Shown here one piece after another: positions 9,229 through 17,937 of a stretch of DNA of 64,000 bases. Position numbers and translations under genes: made by a program. The number at the start of each line of letters is the position of its first letter. The first letter of the stretch is position 1. The DNA comes from Lentisphaerae bacterium ADurb.Bin242 (GTDB lineage Bacteria; Verrucomicrobiota; Lentisphaeria; Victivallales; UBA1829). A model generated the notes under the pieces. It did not search any database, had not been told where the DNA came from, and saw only the letters and a list, made by a program, of their open reading frames with translations. The DNA lies in assembly GCA_002069785.1 (NCBI GenBank), contig MWCA01000018.1, positions 1 through 64,000 of the forward strand, read 5' to 3'.

Positions 9229-9564
9229 TTGAAAAAGTATGAGGCAGTATTCATTCTCGACATGAGAAAGGTGGAGGATGAGGGAAAGGCCTTCTCTGAA
9301 GAATTCGCGCAGAATATTCAGGGTTGGGGTGGAAGCGTGACCGAATCGGTCGCCATGGGACGGAAACAGTTCGCCCGCGAAATCGAAAAACGCAAAGCCG
9401 GTATCTACTGGAACTACATCCTTGAGCTCGATCCTCTCAAGGTGAAGGAAATCCGCGACAAATACCGCCTGGATGAAAGAATCGTCCGCATGCTCATCAT
9501 TTCCTTCGAGCGTCCCGAACAGGTCCGTTCGACGATGAACGTGGCTCCGGACATCACCGAATAA
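9229..9564 (+). CDS. rpsF: 30S ribosomal protein S6
   Basis: 111 residues beginning MKKYEAVFILD, the standard S6 start, and carrying the family pattern for the central strand and RRLA-like positions. I place the start at TTG 9229 because AGGAGGT (9216-9222) is seven bases upstream and because the protein then starts exactly as other S6 proteins do. An in-frame GTG at 9223 overlaps the Shine-Dalgarno sequence and is unlikely. A UUG start for a ribosomal protein is somewhat unusual and may damp its translation. It leads the conserved rpsF-ssb-rpsR-rplI set. Confidence 0.93.
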   Translation: MKKYEAVFILDMRKVEDEGKAFSEEFAQNIQGWGGSVTESVAMGRKQFAREIEKRKAGIYWNYILELDPLKVKEIRDKYRLDERIVRMLIISFERPEQVRSTMNVAPDITE

Positions 9565-9593
9565 ACCCGTTCCCGGGAAAGGAGTCCTTCATT

Positions 9594-10169
9594 ATGGCAT
9601 CTTTGAACAAAGTATTGTTGATGGGAAATCTGACCCGCAACCCGGAGATCAGGTACACTCCCGGCGGCAGTGCCGTATGTGAATTCGGAATGGCGATCAA
9701 CCGGCGTTTCATGCAGGCCAACGGACAGGAAAAAGAAGAAACCTGTTTCGTGGACATCACGGTCTGGGGAAAGCAAGCCGAAAGCACTTCCCGCTTCGTG
9801 CAGAAGGGATCATCCGTTTTCATCGAAGGGCGCCTCGTTTTCGATCAGTGGGAAGAAAAGGAAACCGGCAACAAACGCTCCCGGCTGCGCGTCTATGCGG
9901 AACGGGTCCAGTTCCTCGACCGCCGCGATGCTTCCGGCGCTCCGCGCACGGACGACGGCGGACAAGCCTCCGCTCCCCAGCAGGGCGGCTATTCCCGTTT
10001 CCGCAGCCAGCAGGGCGGCCCCTACGGCGGCCCGGTCCAGCAGCAGAACCGGCCTCCGCAGCAGCCGTCCTCCCGGCCGCAGCAGCACCGGGAAGAAACG
10101 CCTTCCGCGCCGCCGGAAGAGCCTCCCTATGAGCCGATCGAGGGAGTCGACGACGACATTCCGTTTTGA
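9594..10169 (+). CDS. ssb: Single-stranded DNA-binding protein
   Basis: 191 residues: an OB-fold domain (about 1-110) starting with LNKVLLMGNLTRNPEIRYTPGG, a long Gln/Pro/Gly-rich linker (about 120-180), and the acidic tip DDDIPF that recruits replication and repair proteins. The tail is intact, so it should act as the main replicative SSB. AAGGAG precedes the ATG. Its place between rpsF and rpsR is the common bacterial arrangement. Confidence 0.96.
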   Translation: MASLNKVLLMGNLTRNPEIRYTPGGSAVCEFGMAINRRFMQANGQEKEETCFVDITVWGKQAESTSRFVQKGSSVFIEGRLVFDQWEEKETGNKRSRLRVYAERVQFLDRRDASGAPRTDDGGQASAPQQGGYSRFRSQQGGPYGGPVQQQNRPPQQPSSRPQQHREETPSAPPEEPPYEPIEGVDDDIPF

Positions 10170-10210
10170 CCGTTCAGAATTACAAACCATAAAACCAAGG
10201 AGATATATCC

Positions 10211-10447
10211 ATGGCAATGCAGAATAAGAAACGCCGCATGAAACGGCGCATGTCCAAACCGAAGATTTGCAGACTCTGCGAGAATAAAATCAACTTCATC
10301 GATTTCAAGGACGCGGATCTTCTGAAAAAGTTCCAGACGGAAAAAGGGCGCATTCTGCCCCGCCGGATCACCGGCACTTGCTTGAGACATCAGAAAATGC
10401 TCAGCATCGCGATTCAGCGGGCCCGCATCATCAGCATTGTTCTCTGA
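10211..10447 (+). CDS. rpsR: 30S ribosomal protein S18
   Basis: 78 residues with a basic N-terminus followed by [22 protein letters not shown] and the C-terminal [10 protein letters not shown] motif that defines S18. A CxxC pair is present (CRLC), as in zinc-type S18 paralogues, but the second metal pair is not evident except a single Cys after GT. AGGAG lies eight bases before the ATG. Together with S6 it forms the platform heterodimer of the 30S subunit. Confidence 0.96.
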   Translation: MAMQNKKRRMKRRMSKPKICRLCENKINFIDFKDADLLKKFQTEKGRILPRRITGTCLRHQKMLSIAIQRARIISIVL

Positions 10448-10476
10448 TGGAAATCATTTAAGAAAGGCACACTACA

Positions 10477-10929
10477 ATGGCATCTATGAATTTGATCCTT
10501 CTGCAGGATGTTGAAGACCTCGGCCTCGCCGGGGAATCCGTCCATGTTTCTCCCGGCTTCGGGAGAAACTATCTGATTCCGAAAGGCCTGGCCGCACCCG
10601 CTTCCGCCGCCGCGCTCAAGCAGATCGAAGCCCAAAAGGAAAAGATCGTGGCCAAGCGCAAAGCGGACCTGGAAGCCGCGCAGGCGCTCGCCGTGAAAAT
10701 CGCCGACATGGTCGTCGAAATTCCGATGCAGGCGTCCGACGACAACCATCTGTTCGGATCGGTCACCGAACGCGTCGTCTGCGAGGCTTATGCGGCCAAA
10801 GGCGTCACGATCGAATACCACCGCATCCGCATGGACAAGCACATTCGCACGCTGGGCGAATATGCCATCAACATCAAGCTTCATCAGGATGTGGTTGCCA
10901 ACGGTAAAATCGTGATCGTCCGGGCGTGA
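10477..10929 (+). CDS. rplI: 50S ribosomal protein L9
   Basis: 150 residues, normal length. The N-terminal domain has LILLQDVEDLGLAGE and VSPGFGRNYLIPKGLA, the L9 signature, followed by the long connecting helix rich in Ala, Lys and Glu and the C-terminal RNA-binding domain (LFGSVTE). Its TGA stop overlaps the start of dnaB (TGATG), which suggests translational coupling. Confidence 0.97.
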   Translation: MASMNLILLQDVEDLGLAGESVHVSPGFGRNYLIPKGLAAPASAAALKQIEAQKEKIVAKRKADLEAAQALAVKIADMVVEIPMQASDDNHLFGSVTERVVCEAYAAKGVTIEYHRIRMDKHIRTLGEYAINIKLHQDVVANGKIVIVRA

Positions 10930-12542
10930 TGATGAGCGGGGGCGGGAACATCAACGACGTTCCGGCGCCGGGGGATCTTCCCTCTCCGCCGGAACCGCAG
11001 GGGCCATCACGGAAAACCGTTTCTTCCAAAAGCGGCTCTTCCGCCGTTCCTGTGTATGCGGACATCGATACGGAACGGGCCGTCATCGCGGCTCTGATGA
11101 TCGATCCGTCCTGCATTTCCACGGTCGTCTCCATTCTCGGCGGGCTTGCCTCCGCGCAGCCCCCCCAGGATGGCCGCAGGAAAAAAGCCGCCGCCGATCC
11201 GGAGAACCTGAAAAAAGAGATGTTCCGCAATCTGGCCGGCATGGTCTTCCACGACCTGAAATACGCCGCCATTTACGAAGCCATCCTGGAGATGACGGAC
11301 AAAGGGATTGCCGTCGACATTCTCAGCCTCACCAGTCACTTCGAGCGCATCAAACGCCTGGACGTCATCGGCGGACAGGATTTCCTCATCGACACCCAGG
11401 CCGCCATCGCCAGCACGGCCAACATCGAATCCTGGTGCGTCAATCTCCGGGATTACGCCATGCTCCGCGAAATGATCCGCACCTGTTCCGGCGCGCTCGA
11501 CATGTGCAAGAATTTCCCGGGCAACATCAAAAGTCTTCTGGATTCGGTCGAATCGGAGATTTTCAAAGTCCGCAACCGTTTCGTCCAGCCGGAAATCCGG
11601 GAATTGCGCACGCTCCTCGAGGAAACCTTCCAGACCTTCATGGATGTGATCGACCGCAAGATCGAACCCGGGCTCCCGACCGGATACCCGGTCGACCATC
11701 TGATCGGAGGCGGGCTGAAACCCGGTGAAATGTTCGTTCTGGCGGCGCGTCCCTCCATCGGAAAAACCGCCATGGCCCTGAACATCGTCCGCAACATCGT
11801 GATGAAAGATATCGGAGGAATCCGTAAGAATGTGCTCTTCTTCAGCCTTGAAATGAGCGCGGAACAAGTCACGCAGCGAATGCTCTGCACCGAGGCGAAA
11901 GTTCCGCTTTCCTCCATCATGGACCGCAACCTGAAACCCGGCGACATCCAGCAACTGACCCAGGCCATCTCCCGCATGAAGGACGCTCATTTGTTCATCG
12001 ACTCGACCGCCGCCATTTCCGTTTTCGAGCTCCGCGCCAAGGCCCGGAAAATAAACGACCAGCAGAAGCTCGACCTGATCGTGATCGACTACCTTCAGCT
12101 GATGAAGTCCGGAGAACCGGCCGGGAATGAAAGCCGCCAGGTGGAAGTCTCCGCCATTTCCGGCGGCCTGAAAAAACTGGCCAAGGACCTCGGAGTCCCG
12201 GTGCTGGTCCTGGCCCAGCTCAACCGCGAACTGGAAAAAGGACAGAGCGCCAAGGCGCTTCCGAAGCTCAGCCATCTGCGTGAATCCGGGGCCATCGAAC
12301 AGGACGCCGACGTGGTGGTGTTCCTGCACCGGAACCGCGACGACGCCAAAGAACAGAATCCCGAAGCCAACCGCGCGGGCGTGGAAGCAAAACTGATCGT
12401 GGAAAAGAACCGAAACGGCAAAACGGGAATCGTCGAACTGAAATTCTTCCCGGCGCTGATGGAATTCCGCACCATCGAGCACCGTTACTCGGATTCCGAC
12501 CGCAGTCCGGAAGGAAAACCGGCTGAAAATACCCCGAAATGA
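10929..12542 (+). CDS. dnaB: Replicative DNA helicase DnaB
   Basis: Hexameric fork helicase, 537 residues from ATG 10929; GTG 10926 and ATG 10932 are alternatives, and no clear Shine-Dalgarno is seen, consistent with coupling to rplI. The RecA-like domain has Walker A RPSIGKTA near residue 275, Walker B LDLIVIDYLQLM, and the SHLRESGAIEQDADVV motif. The N-terminal domain is unusual: about 38 low-complexity residues precede the ERAVIAALMIDP core, and roughly 30-40 extra residues (SAQPPQDGRRKKAAADPEN and neighbours) interrupt it before the AAIYEAI helix. No intein is visible. Confidence 0.95.
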   Translation: MMSGGGNINDVPAPGDLPSPPEPQGPSRKTVSSKSGSSAVPVYADIDTERAVIAALMIDPSCISTVVSILGGLASAQPPQDGRRKKAAADPENLKKEMFRNLAGMVFHDLKYAAIYEAILEMTDKGIAVDILSLTSHFERIKRLDVIGGQDFLIDTQAAIASTANIESWCVNLRDYAMLREMIRTCSGALDMCKNFPGNIKSLLDSVESEIFKVRNRFVQPEIRELRTLLEETFQTFMDVIDRKIEPGLPTGYPVDHLIGGGLKPGEMFVLAARPSIGKTAMALNIVRNIVMKDIGGIRKNVLFFSLEMSAEQVTQRMLCTEAKVPLSSIMDRNLKPGDIQQLTQAISRMKDAHLFIDSTAAISVFELRAKARKINDQQKLDLIVIDYLQLMKSGEPAGNESRQVEVSAISGGLKKLAKDLGVPVLVLAQLNRELEKGQSAKALPKLSHLRESGAIEQDADVVVFLHRNRDDAKEQNPEANRAGVEAKLIVEKNRNGKTGIVELKFFPALMEFRTIEHRYSDSDRSPEGKPAENTPK

Positions 12543-12545
12543 AAT

Positions 12546-12574
12546 TTGATTTTTGGCCGAACCGGGGTTATAGT
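12546..12574 (+). promoter_or_regulatory. Sigma-70-type promoter for bamA
   Basis: TTGATT at 12546-12551 and TATAGT at 12569-12574 with a 17-base spacer, immediately after the dnaB stop. It would give a leader of about 35-40 bases to the ATG at 12619. Confidence 0.7.
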
Positions 12575-12618
12575 TCCTGATTCCTAACAACAATAAGGCT
12601 TTGAAAGAGATTCTCGTC

Positions 12619-14961
12619 ATGGTTAAACGGTTTATTTTTCCGCTGCTTGCGGTCGCGCTGCTCTTTCCGGCGGCGTTTTCGCTTCAAGCGGAAGAAATCT
12701 CTTCCGTGGTCTTTCAGCAGGGCGGCACTTACAAATTCGAGGAAGACGTCCTCCGCGCCAATGTCCAAAGCCGCAAAGGCGCCACCTACAGCGACCGGGC
12801 CGTCAACGACGACATCAAGCGCCTCCACGCCATGGGAATGTTTTCGGACGTCGCCGCCGAGACCAAGAAAACCCCCGACGGCAAAATCGACATCATTTTC
12901 AAGCTGCTCCCCAAGCCGGTCGTTTCGGAAATCCGCTTCGAGGGCAATAAGAAATATCCGGACAAAAAACTCATGGAAGAGGTCAAGGTCGTTCCGAACG
13001 TCCCGCTGAACGACATGACGCTCCGCAACAGCGCCGACGCTCTCCGGAAGTTCTATGCCGGCAAAGGGTTGAACGACGCTCTGGTGGAGCCGGTTTTTGA
13101 AAAGATCGACGCCAACCATATCCGGGTCATTTTCAAGATCAAGGAAAATCTCCGGCTCCGCGTCGGCGATGTCAGCTTCAAAACCGTCAAGGGCGGCGAA
13201 ATCACGGTTTACAAGCCGGACGAGCTCCGGGACCACCTCGCCAATCGCAGTTCCTTTTTCAGCCACCCCTGGTTCAGCTGGGCTTTCGACTACGGCCTCC
13301 TCGACCGGGAAGAGCTGGGCCGGGATAAAATCCGGCTCCGCGACCTCTACTGGAAAAAAGGGTATCTGGATTTCAAAATCACCGACGTCCAGATCGCGGA
13401 AGCCTCCTCCAACCCGGAAATCGCCAACATCACCTTCGTAGTGGAAGAAGGCGAACCCTACAAAGTCGGAAAAATCACCTTCACCGGCACGCAGCGGTTC
13501 AAGCCGGACGAACTCGCCGGACTGATCCCCATGAAGCCGGGACAGACCTACTCCAACGAGACCGAACGGGCTTCCGCGGACCTCATCGACCACAAATACA
13601 GCCGTCTGGGATACGCCGATTACGTGATCCACCCCACCCTGACGCCTAACTATAAAACCCATGTCGTGGACGTCGACTACCGCATGAACGAGGGACAGCT
13701 CTTCAAAATCAACGATATTTTCATCTCCGGCAACCGCTATACCAAAGACTATGTGATCCGCCGCGAACTGCCCATCCTCCCCGGCGATCCGGTCGACAAG
13801 AACCTGATCAAGCTTTCCCGCGACCGCCTCCTCGGAATGGGATATTTCAACACCGTCGAAGCCGTCTCCATCCGTTCCGACCTCGGCCCCGCAGACACCA
13901 AGGACGTGGATATCCGCGTGGATGAAAAACGGTTCATCGATGCCCGGATCGGCGCGACCTGGTCGGATTCGGACAGCCTCTCCGGAATGCTCGAAATCTC
14001 CCACAAGAACATGGACATCCTCGACCCGTGGAATTACTTCACCGGCGGCGGACAGCGCATGAGGCTCCTGGCCGTCATGGGTCTGGAACGCTATAACTTC
14101 GAGATCGACTTCACCGAGCCGTGGCTCTTCGGAATCCCTCTCCGCTGGGATATCTCGGGGTACGCGCGCAATGTGAATTACGACAAGTGGGATGAACGCC
14201 GCATCGGTTTCACCACCAGCCTTACCAAACGTATTTTCGACGATTTCACCTCCCTGTCCGGCGGATATACCTTTGAACAGGTTCACATCCACGGCATGAG
14301 CAGCAGCCTCTCCGAAATGTTTCAGGACGAGGAGGGCAACAGTCTCGTAGGCAGGATTCATCTTACGCTGGACCGCGATACCCGCAACAGCGCCACCGAT
14401 CCGACCAAAGGCTACAGCATCGGAGGCCTGGCCGCCTTCACCTCCCAGGTATTCGGCGCCTCCTATAACTACATGCGCCTGGAACTGAAAGGCACGTATC
14501 ACTACTCCTTCATCAACGACTGGTTCGTCTTCAGCGCGGGCGGCAAGGTCGGATTCCTCTCCACCTTCGACGGGAACGACATGGTCCCGCTCTATGAACG
14601 CTACTTCCTGGGCGGCGGCGACTCCATCCGCGGATTCCCCTACCGCTCCATCGGACCGGTGGACGAAAACAACGACAATTACGGCGGCCAGACCATGTAT
14701 ATCCTCTCCACCGAGATTTCCCACCCGATCTACAGCATCGTCCGCGGAGCGGTCTTCATGGATATCGGCGACTCCGGCGCGGACCGTTTCCAGTTCAACG
14801 GCGTGAACATCGGCGCCGGATACGGCCTCCGCATCAAGCTGCCGAACTTCAACACCCCCCTCCGGCTCGACCTGGCCTTCCCGGTCCTCAACAACCAGGA
14901 CGGCGTCGGCAATTCGCTCCGCTTCCACTTCAACATGGGCGCCTCCTTCGGACCCAAGTAA
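12619..14961 (+). CDS. bamA: Outer membrane protein assembly factor BamA
   Basis: 780 residues: a signal peptide (VKRFIFPLLAVALLFPAAFSLQA), five POTRA repeats (about 28-430, recognisable by recurring VSEIRFEGNKKYPDKKL-like strands), then a C-terminal 16-strand beta barrel (Omp85) with the loop motif containing VRGF-like GDSIRGFPYRS. It inserts beta-barrel proteins into the outer membrane and proves the cell is diderm. ATG 12619 is preferred over TTG 12601 because it starts directly before the signal peptide and has AAAGAGA upstream. The protein ends FGPK rather than with the usual terminal Phe. It is alone under its own promoter; no skp or lpx genes follow. Confidence 0.94.
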   Translation: MVKRFIFPLLAVALLFPAAFSLQAEEISSVVFQQGGTYKFEEDVLRANVQSRKGATYSDRAVNDDIKRLHAMGMFSDVAAETKKTPDGKIDIIFKLLPKPVVSEIRFEGNKKYPDKKLMEEVKVVPNVPLNDMTLRNSADALRKFYAGKGLNDALVEPVFEKIDANHIRVIFKIKENLRLRVGDVSFKTVKGGEITVYKPDELRDHLANRSSFFSHPWFSWAFDYGLLDREELGRDKIRLRDLYWKKGYLDFKITDVQIAEASSNPEIANITFVVEEGEPYKVGKITFTGTQRFKPDELAGLIPMKPGQTYSNETERASADLIDHKYSRLGYADYVIHPTLTPNYKTHVVDVDYRMNEGQLFKINDIFISGNRYTKDYVIRRELPILPGDPVDKNLIKLSRDRLLGMGYFNTVEAVSIRSDLGPADTKDVDIRVDEKRFIDARIGATWSDSDSLSGMLEISHKNMDILDPWNYFTGGGQRMRLLAVMGLERYNFEIDFTEPWLFGIPLRWDISGYARNVNYDKWDERRIGFTTSLTKRIFDDFTSLSGGYTFEQVHIHGMSSSLSEMFQDEEGNSLVGRIHLTLDRDTRNSATDPTKGYSIGGLAAFTSQVFGASYNYMRLELKGTYHYSFINDWFVFSAGGKVGFLSTFDGNDMVPLYERYFLGGGDSIRGFPYRSIGPVDENNDNYGGQTMYILSTEISHPIYSIVRGAVFMDIGDSGADRFQFNGVNIGAGYGLRIKLPNFNTPLRLDLAFPVLNNQDGVGNSLRFHFNMGASFGPK

Positions 14962-15010
14962 TCCGGCCGCTCCGAAAAATTCCTGAAACGGAAAGTTTCC
15001 CCGGTTTTTT

Positions 15011-15026
15011 CGCGTACACGTACGCG
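15011..15026 (+). repeat. Palindrome upstream of the gyrA promoter
   Basis: CGCGTA (15011-15016) and TACGCG (15021-15026) flank CACG, forming a perfect six-base inverted repeat eight bases before the gyrA -35. A run of T precedes it. It could be an operator or a supercoiling-sensitive cruciform; there is no U-tract after it, so it is not a normal terminator for bamA. Confidence 0.4.
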
Positions 15027-15033
15027 CGCGGCC

Positions 15034-15061
15034 TTGAGTTTTCCCGAAACCGGTGTATAGT
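15034..15061 (+). promoter_or_regulatory. Sigma-70-type promoter for gyrA
   Basis: TTGAGT at 15034-15039 and TATAGT at 15056-15061, 16-base spacer. The -10 is identical to that of bamA. The expected leader is about 40 bases. Confidence 0.7.
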
Positions 15062-15109
15062 AACCCTATTATAAAAACGGCTTCAAACCTCATTACCCAA
15101 GGATCATTC

Positions 15110-17845
15110 ATGAGTGAAACGATGATTGAAAAACGGGATATCCCCGTCAATATTGAAGACATCATGCACACGGCGTATTTGCAATATTCGCTCAGCGTGA
15201 ACGTCGGACGCGCCATCCCGGATGTCCGGGACGGCCTGAAACCTTGCAACCGCCGCATCCTCTTCGCCATGCGCCAGCTCGGACTCGTCAAATCCCGCGC
15301 ACACATGAAAAGCGCGAAAGTCGTCGGCGAGGTGATCGGCAACTATCATCCCCACGGCGACGCCTCCGTTTACGACACCCTGGTCCGCATGGCGCAGGAC
15401 TTCTCCATGCGCATGCCCCTGATCGACGGTCAGGGGAACTTCGGAAGCATCGACGGCGATCCCCCGGCGGCCTACCGTTACACCGAGTGCCGGATGGAGC
15501 GCTTCACCGAGGAGCTCCTCGCCGACATCGACAAGAACACGGTCAACATGATTCCGACCTTCGACGAACAGACCCGCGAACCCGAAGTCCTGCCCGCCAA
15601 GTTCCCCAACCTTCTGGTCAACGGCAGCATGGGCATCGGCGTCGGAATGGCCACCAACATCCCGCCCCACAATCTGGGGGAGGTCATCGACGCGACCATC
15701 CACCTCCTCGAAAACCCCTCCGCTCCGGTCCGCGAACTGATGCGTTTCCTTCCGGGCCCCGACTTCCCCACCGGCGCCCTCATCTGCGGCCTCGATCCGA
15801 TCCGCAGCCTCTACGAGTCCGGCCACGGAGTCATCAAGATCCGGGCCAAGGCCGAAGTGATCGAGAAAAACGGCAAGGAAATGATCATCGTCAAAGAGAT
15901 CCCGTATGCCGTCAACAAGGAAATGCTCGTCCGTAAAATCGGCGAACTGGTCAAGGAGAAAAAGATCACGGGAATCTCCGATCTCCGCGACGAAACCAGC
16001 CTGCGGACCGGTATCCGCATCGTGATCGAAATCAAGCGCGGCGCCATGGGCTCGGTCGTCCTGAACCAGCTCTACGCCCACACCCAGCTCGAAACCGCTT
16101 TCGGCTGCCAGCTTCTGGTGGTCGACCACAACCGCCCGCGCACCCTGAACCTCGCGCAGATTCTCCAGGCGTTCATCGACCATCGTCTGGAAGTGGTCAC
16201 CCGCCGCACCCGGTTCGAGCTTGACAAGGCCGAAGCCCGCGCCCACATCCTGGACGGACTGCTGATCGCGGTCAACCACCTGGACGAAGTGGTCAAGATC
16301 ATCCGCTCCTCCCGCACCCGCGACGAAGCCGGAGCCGCCCTGATCGCGCGCTTCGGCTTCTCCAAGCTCCAGACGGCGGCCATTCTCGACATGCGCCTCC
16401 ATCAGTTGACCGGGCTTGCCATCGAGGACCTCCAGAACGAATACAACGAACTCCGGAAGCTCATCGAATACCTCAAGAGCCTCCTCGCCAGCCGCGAACT
16501 CCGGCTGGGTATCATCAAGACCGAACTGCTGGAAGTCCGCGAGAAATACGCCGACAGCCGCCGCACGGAGATCACCTTCGACGACGGCGACCTGAACTAC
16601 GCAGACCTGATCCCGCGTCATTCCTGCGTCATCACCGTTTCCAACACCAGTTACATCAAGCGCGTCCCCGCCGACACCTACCGCACGCAGCACCGCGGCG
16701 GCGTCGGAATCATCGGCATGGAAACCAAGGAAGAAGACCATGTGGAGCATCTCTTCAATGCGGACAGCCACGACCTGATCTTCTTCTTCACCGACCGCGG
16801 CTGCATGTACTGGCTGAATGTGTACGACATCCCGGAAGGCCTGCGCACCGGCAAGGGCAAGGCCATCATCAACCTGATCAAAGTCGAGCCCGGCGAACAG
16901 ATCCAGGCCATGCTGACGCTCCGCAAGGAGATGTTCGAGGACCCCAACCTCTCGATCGTCATGGCCACCCGCCGCGGCGTCATCAAGAAAACGCGGCTCT
17001 CCGAGTTCCGCCATCTGGCCAACCGCGGACTCCGCGCCATCCACATCGACGAGGGCGACGACCTGATCGGAGCGGATATTACCGACGGCTCCAGCGAAAT
17101 CATTCTTTCCACGGCCATGGGCATGGCCTGCCGCTTCGTCGAACGCGATGTGCGCGCCATGGGCCGCGCCGCCCGCGGCGTCACCGGAATCCGCTTCAAG
17201 CTGGAAGGCGACTACATCGTCAGCATGGAAGTGGTTCCCGGAACCGCGGCTCCGGAAGCCGAACCGCCCGAAGCCGAAGAGAACGCGGACGGAGAAGCTC
17301 CCGACATCCCGGAAGAAAAGGAAGTTCCGGAAGAAGCGGAAACCGAAGAGGCCGATATCCCGGGCGAGGAGGACGAAAACGCCGTTCTCGAAGACGACGG
17401 ACGTCCCCAGCTGCTGGTCATCACCAGCGGCGGCATGGGAAAACGCAGCTATGTGGAAGGCTACCGTCTGACCCGCCGCGGTGCGAAAGGCGTCAAGAAC
17501 GTCAATCTCCGTCCCGGCGAGGAAGTGATCGCCGCGCTCAAGGTCCATCACGGCGACGAGCTGATCCTCACCACCGAACGCGGTCTGGTCTGCCGTCTGC
17601 CCGTGGATGAGATCCGGATCGTCGGACGCGCCTCCAAGGGGGTCCGCATCATGGATCTCCGCAAGAACGACCGGATCACCGGAGCGTCGGTCGTCCTGGA
17701 AGTCGAAACACCCGATATGCCGGCCGCCGGAGAAAACGGCTCCGACGCGTCCGTGCCGGAGAACGGAATCCGTCCGGAAAATGCGGCCGATTCCGTGGAG
17801 ACCGCTGCCGGAAACAATGGAAGCGAACCGGATTCGGAAGAATAA
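15110..17845 (+). CDS. gyrA: DNA gyrase subunit A
   Basis: 911 residues. The breakage-reunion domain carries HPHGDASVYDTLVRMAQ, IDGQGNFGSIDGD and the catalytic tyrosine in AYRYTE (Tyr124 here, Tyr122 in E. coli). The C-terminal beta-pinwheel (from about residue 500) includes HRGGVGI and RRGAKGV blade motifs. ATG 15110 has AAGGA six bases upstream; the frame extends 19 codons further without support. Two oddities: the position of E. coli Ser83 is Ala (Ala85), as in mycobacteria, and an acidic insert of about 50 residues (about 715-764, rich in Glu, Asp and Pro) splits the pinwheel. gyrB is not adjacent. A ParC assignment is less likely because full pinwheel blades and a GyrA-box-like motif are present. 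Confidence 0.92.
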   Translation: MSETMIEKRDIPVNIEDIMHTAYLQYSLSVNVGRAIPDVRDGLKPCNRRILFAMRQLGLVKSRAHMKSAKVVGEVIGNYHPHGDASVYDTLVRMAQDFSMRMPLIDGQGNFGSIDGDPPAAYRYTECRMERFTEELLADIDKNTVNMIPTFDEQTREPEVLPAKFPNLLVNGSMGIGVGMATNIPPHNLGEVIDATIHLLENPSAPVRELMRFLPGPDFPTGALICGLDPIRSLYESGHGVIKIRAKAEVIEKNGKEMIIVKEIPYAVNKEMLVRKIGELVKEKKITGISDLRDETSLRTGIRIVIEIKRGAMGSVVLNQLYAHTQLETAFGCQLLVVDHNRPRTLNLAQILQAFIDHRLEVVTRRTRFELDKAEARAHILDGLLIAVNHLDEVVKIIRSSRTRDEAGAALIARFGFSKLQTAAILDMRLHQLTGLAIEDLQNEYNELRKLIEYLKSLLASRELRLGIIKTELLEVREKYADSRRTEITFDDGDLNYADLIPRHSCVITVSNTSYIKRVPADTYRTQHRGGVGIIGMETKEEDHVEHLFNADSHDLIFFFTDRGCMYWLNVYDIPEGLRTGKGKAIINLIKVEPGEQIQAMLTLRKEMFEDPNLSIVMATRRGVIKKTRLSEFRHLANRGLRAIHIDEGDDLIGADITDGSSEIILSTAMGMACRFVERDVRAMGRAARGVTGIRFKLEGDYIVSMEVVPGTAAPEAEPPEAEENADGEAPDIPEEKEVPEEAETEEADIPGEEDENAVLEDDGRPQLLVITSGGMGKRSYVEGYRLTRRGAKGVKNVNLRPGEEVIAALKVHHGDELILTTERGLVCRLPVDEIRIVGRASKGVRIMDLRKNDRITGASVVLEVETPDMPAAGENGSDASVPENGIRPENAADSVETAAGNNGSEPDSEE

Positions 17846-17848
17846 GAG

Positions 17849-17905
17849 CGGAAATTCCCGGAAGAATGCTTTCCTCCACGACCGCATTCTTCCGGATTCC
17901 GTTTT
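17849..17905 (+). terminator. Intrinsic terminator after gyrA
   Basis: CCGGAAGAATGC (17858-17869) pairs perfectly with GCATTCTTCCGG (17884-17895) around a 14-base loop, and the stem is extended by CGGAAAT/ATTCCG with a bulge. It is followed by GTTTTC, a short T tract. It begins three bases after the gyrA stop, so gyrA is probably mostly terminated before folP. Confidence 0.65.
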
Positions 17906-17937
17906 CATTGCCAACCGCCTGACGGAGGAAAGAGAAG

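Noticed and set aside
12568-17914. Reverse frames of 924 and 936 codons opposite bamA and gyrA
   Set aside because: Both genes on the forward strand have promoters and complete domains; the reverse frames show no domains.
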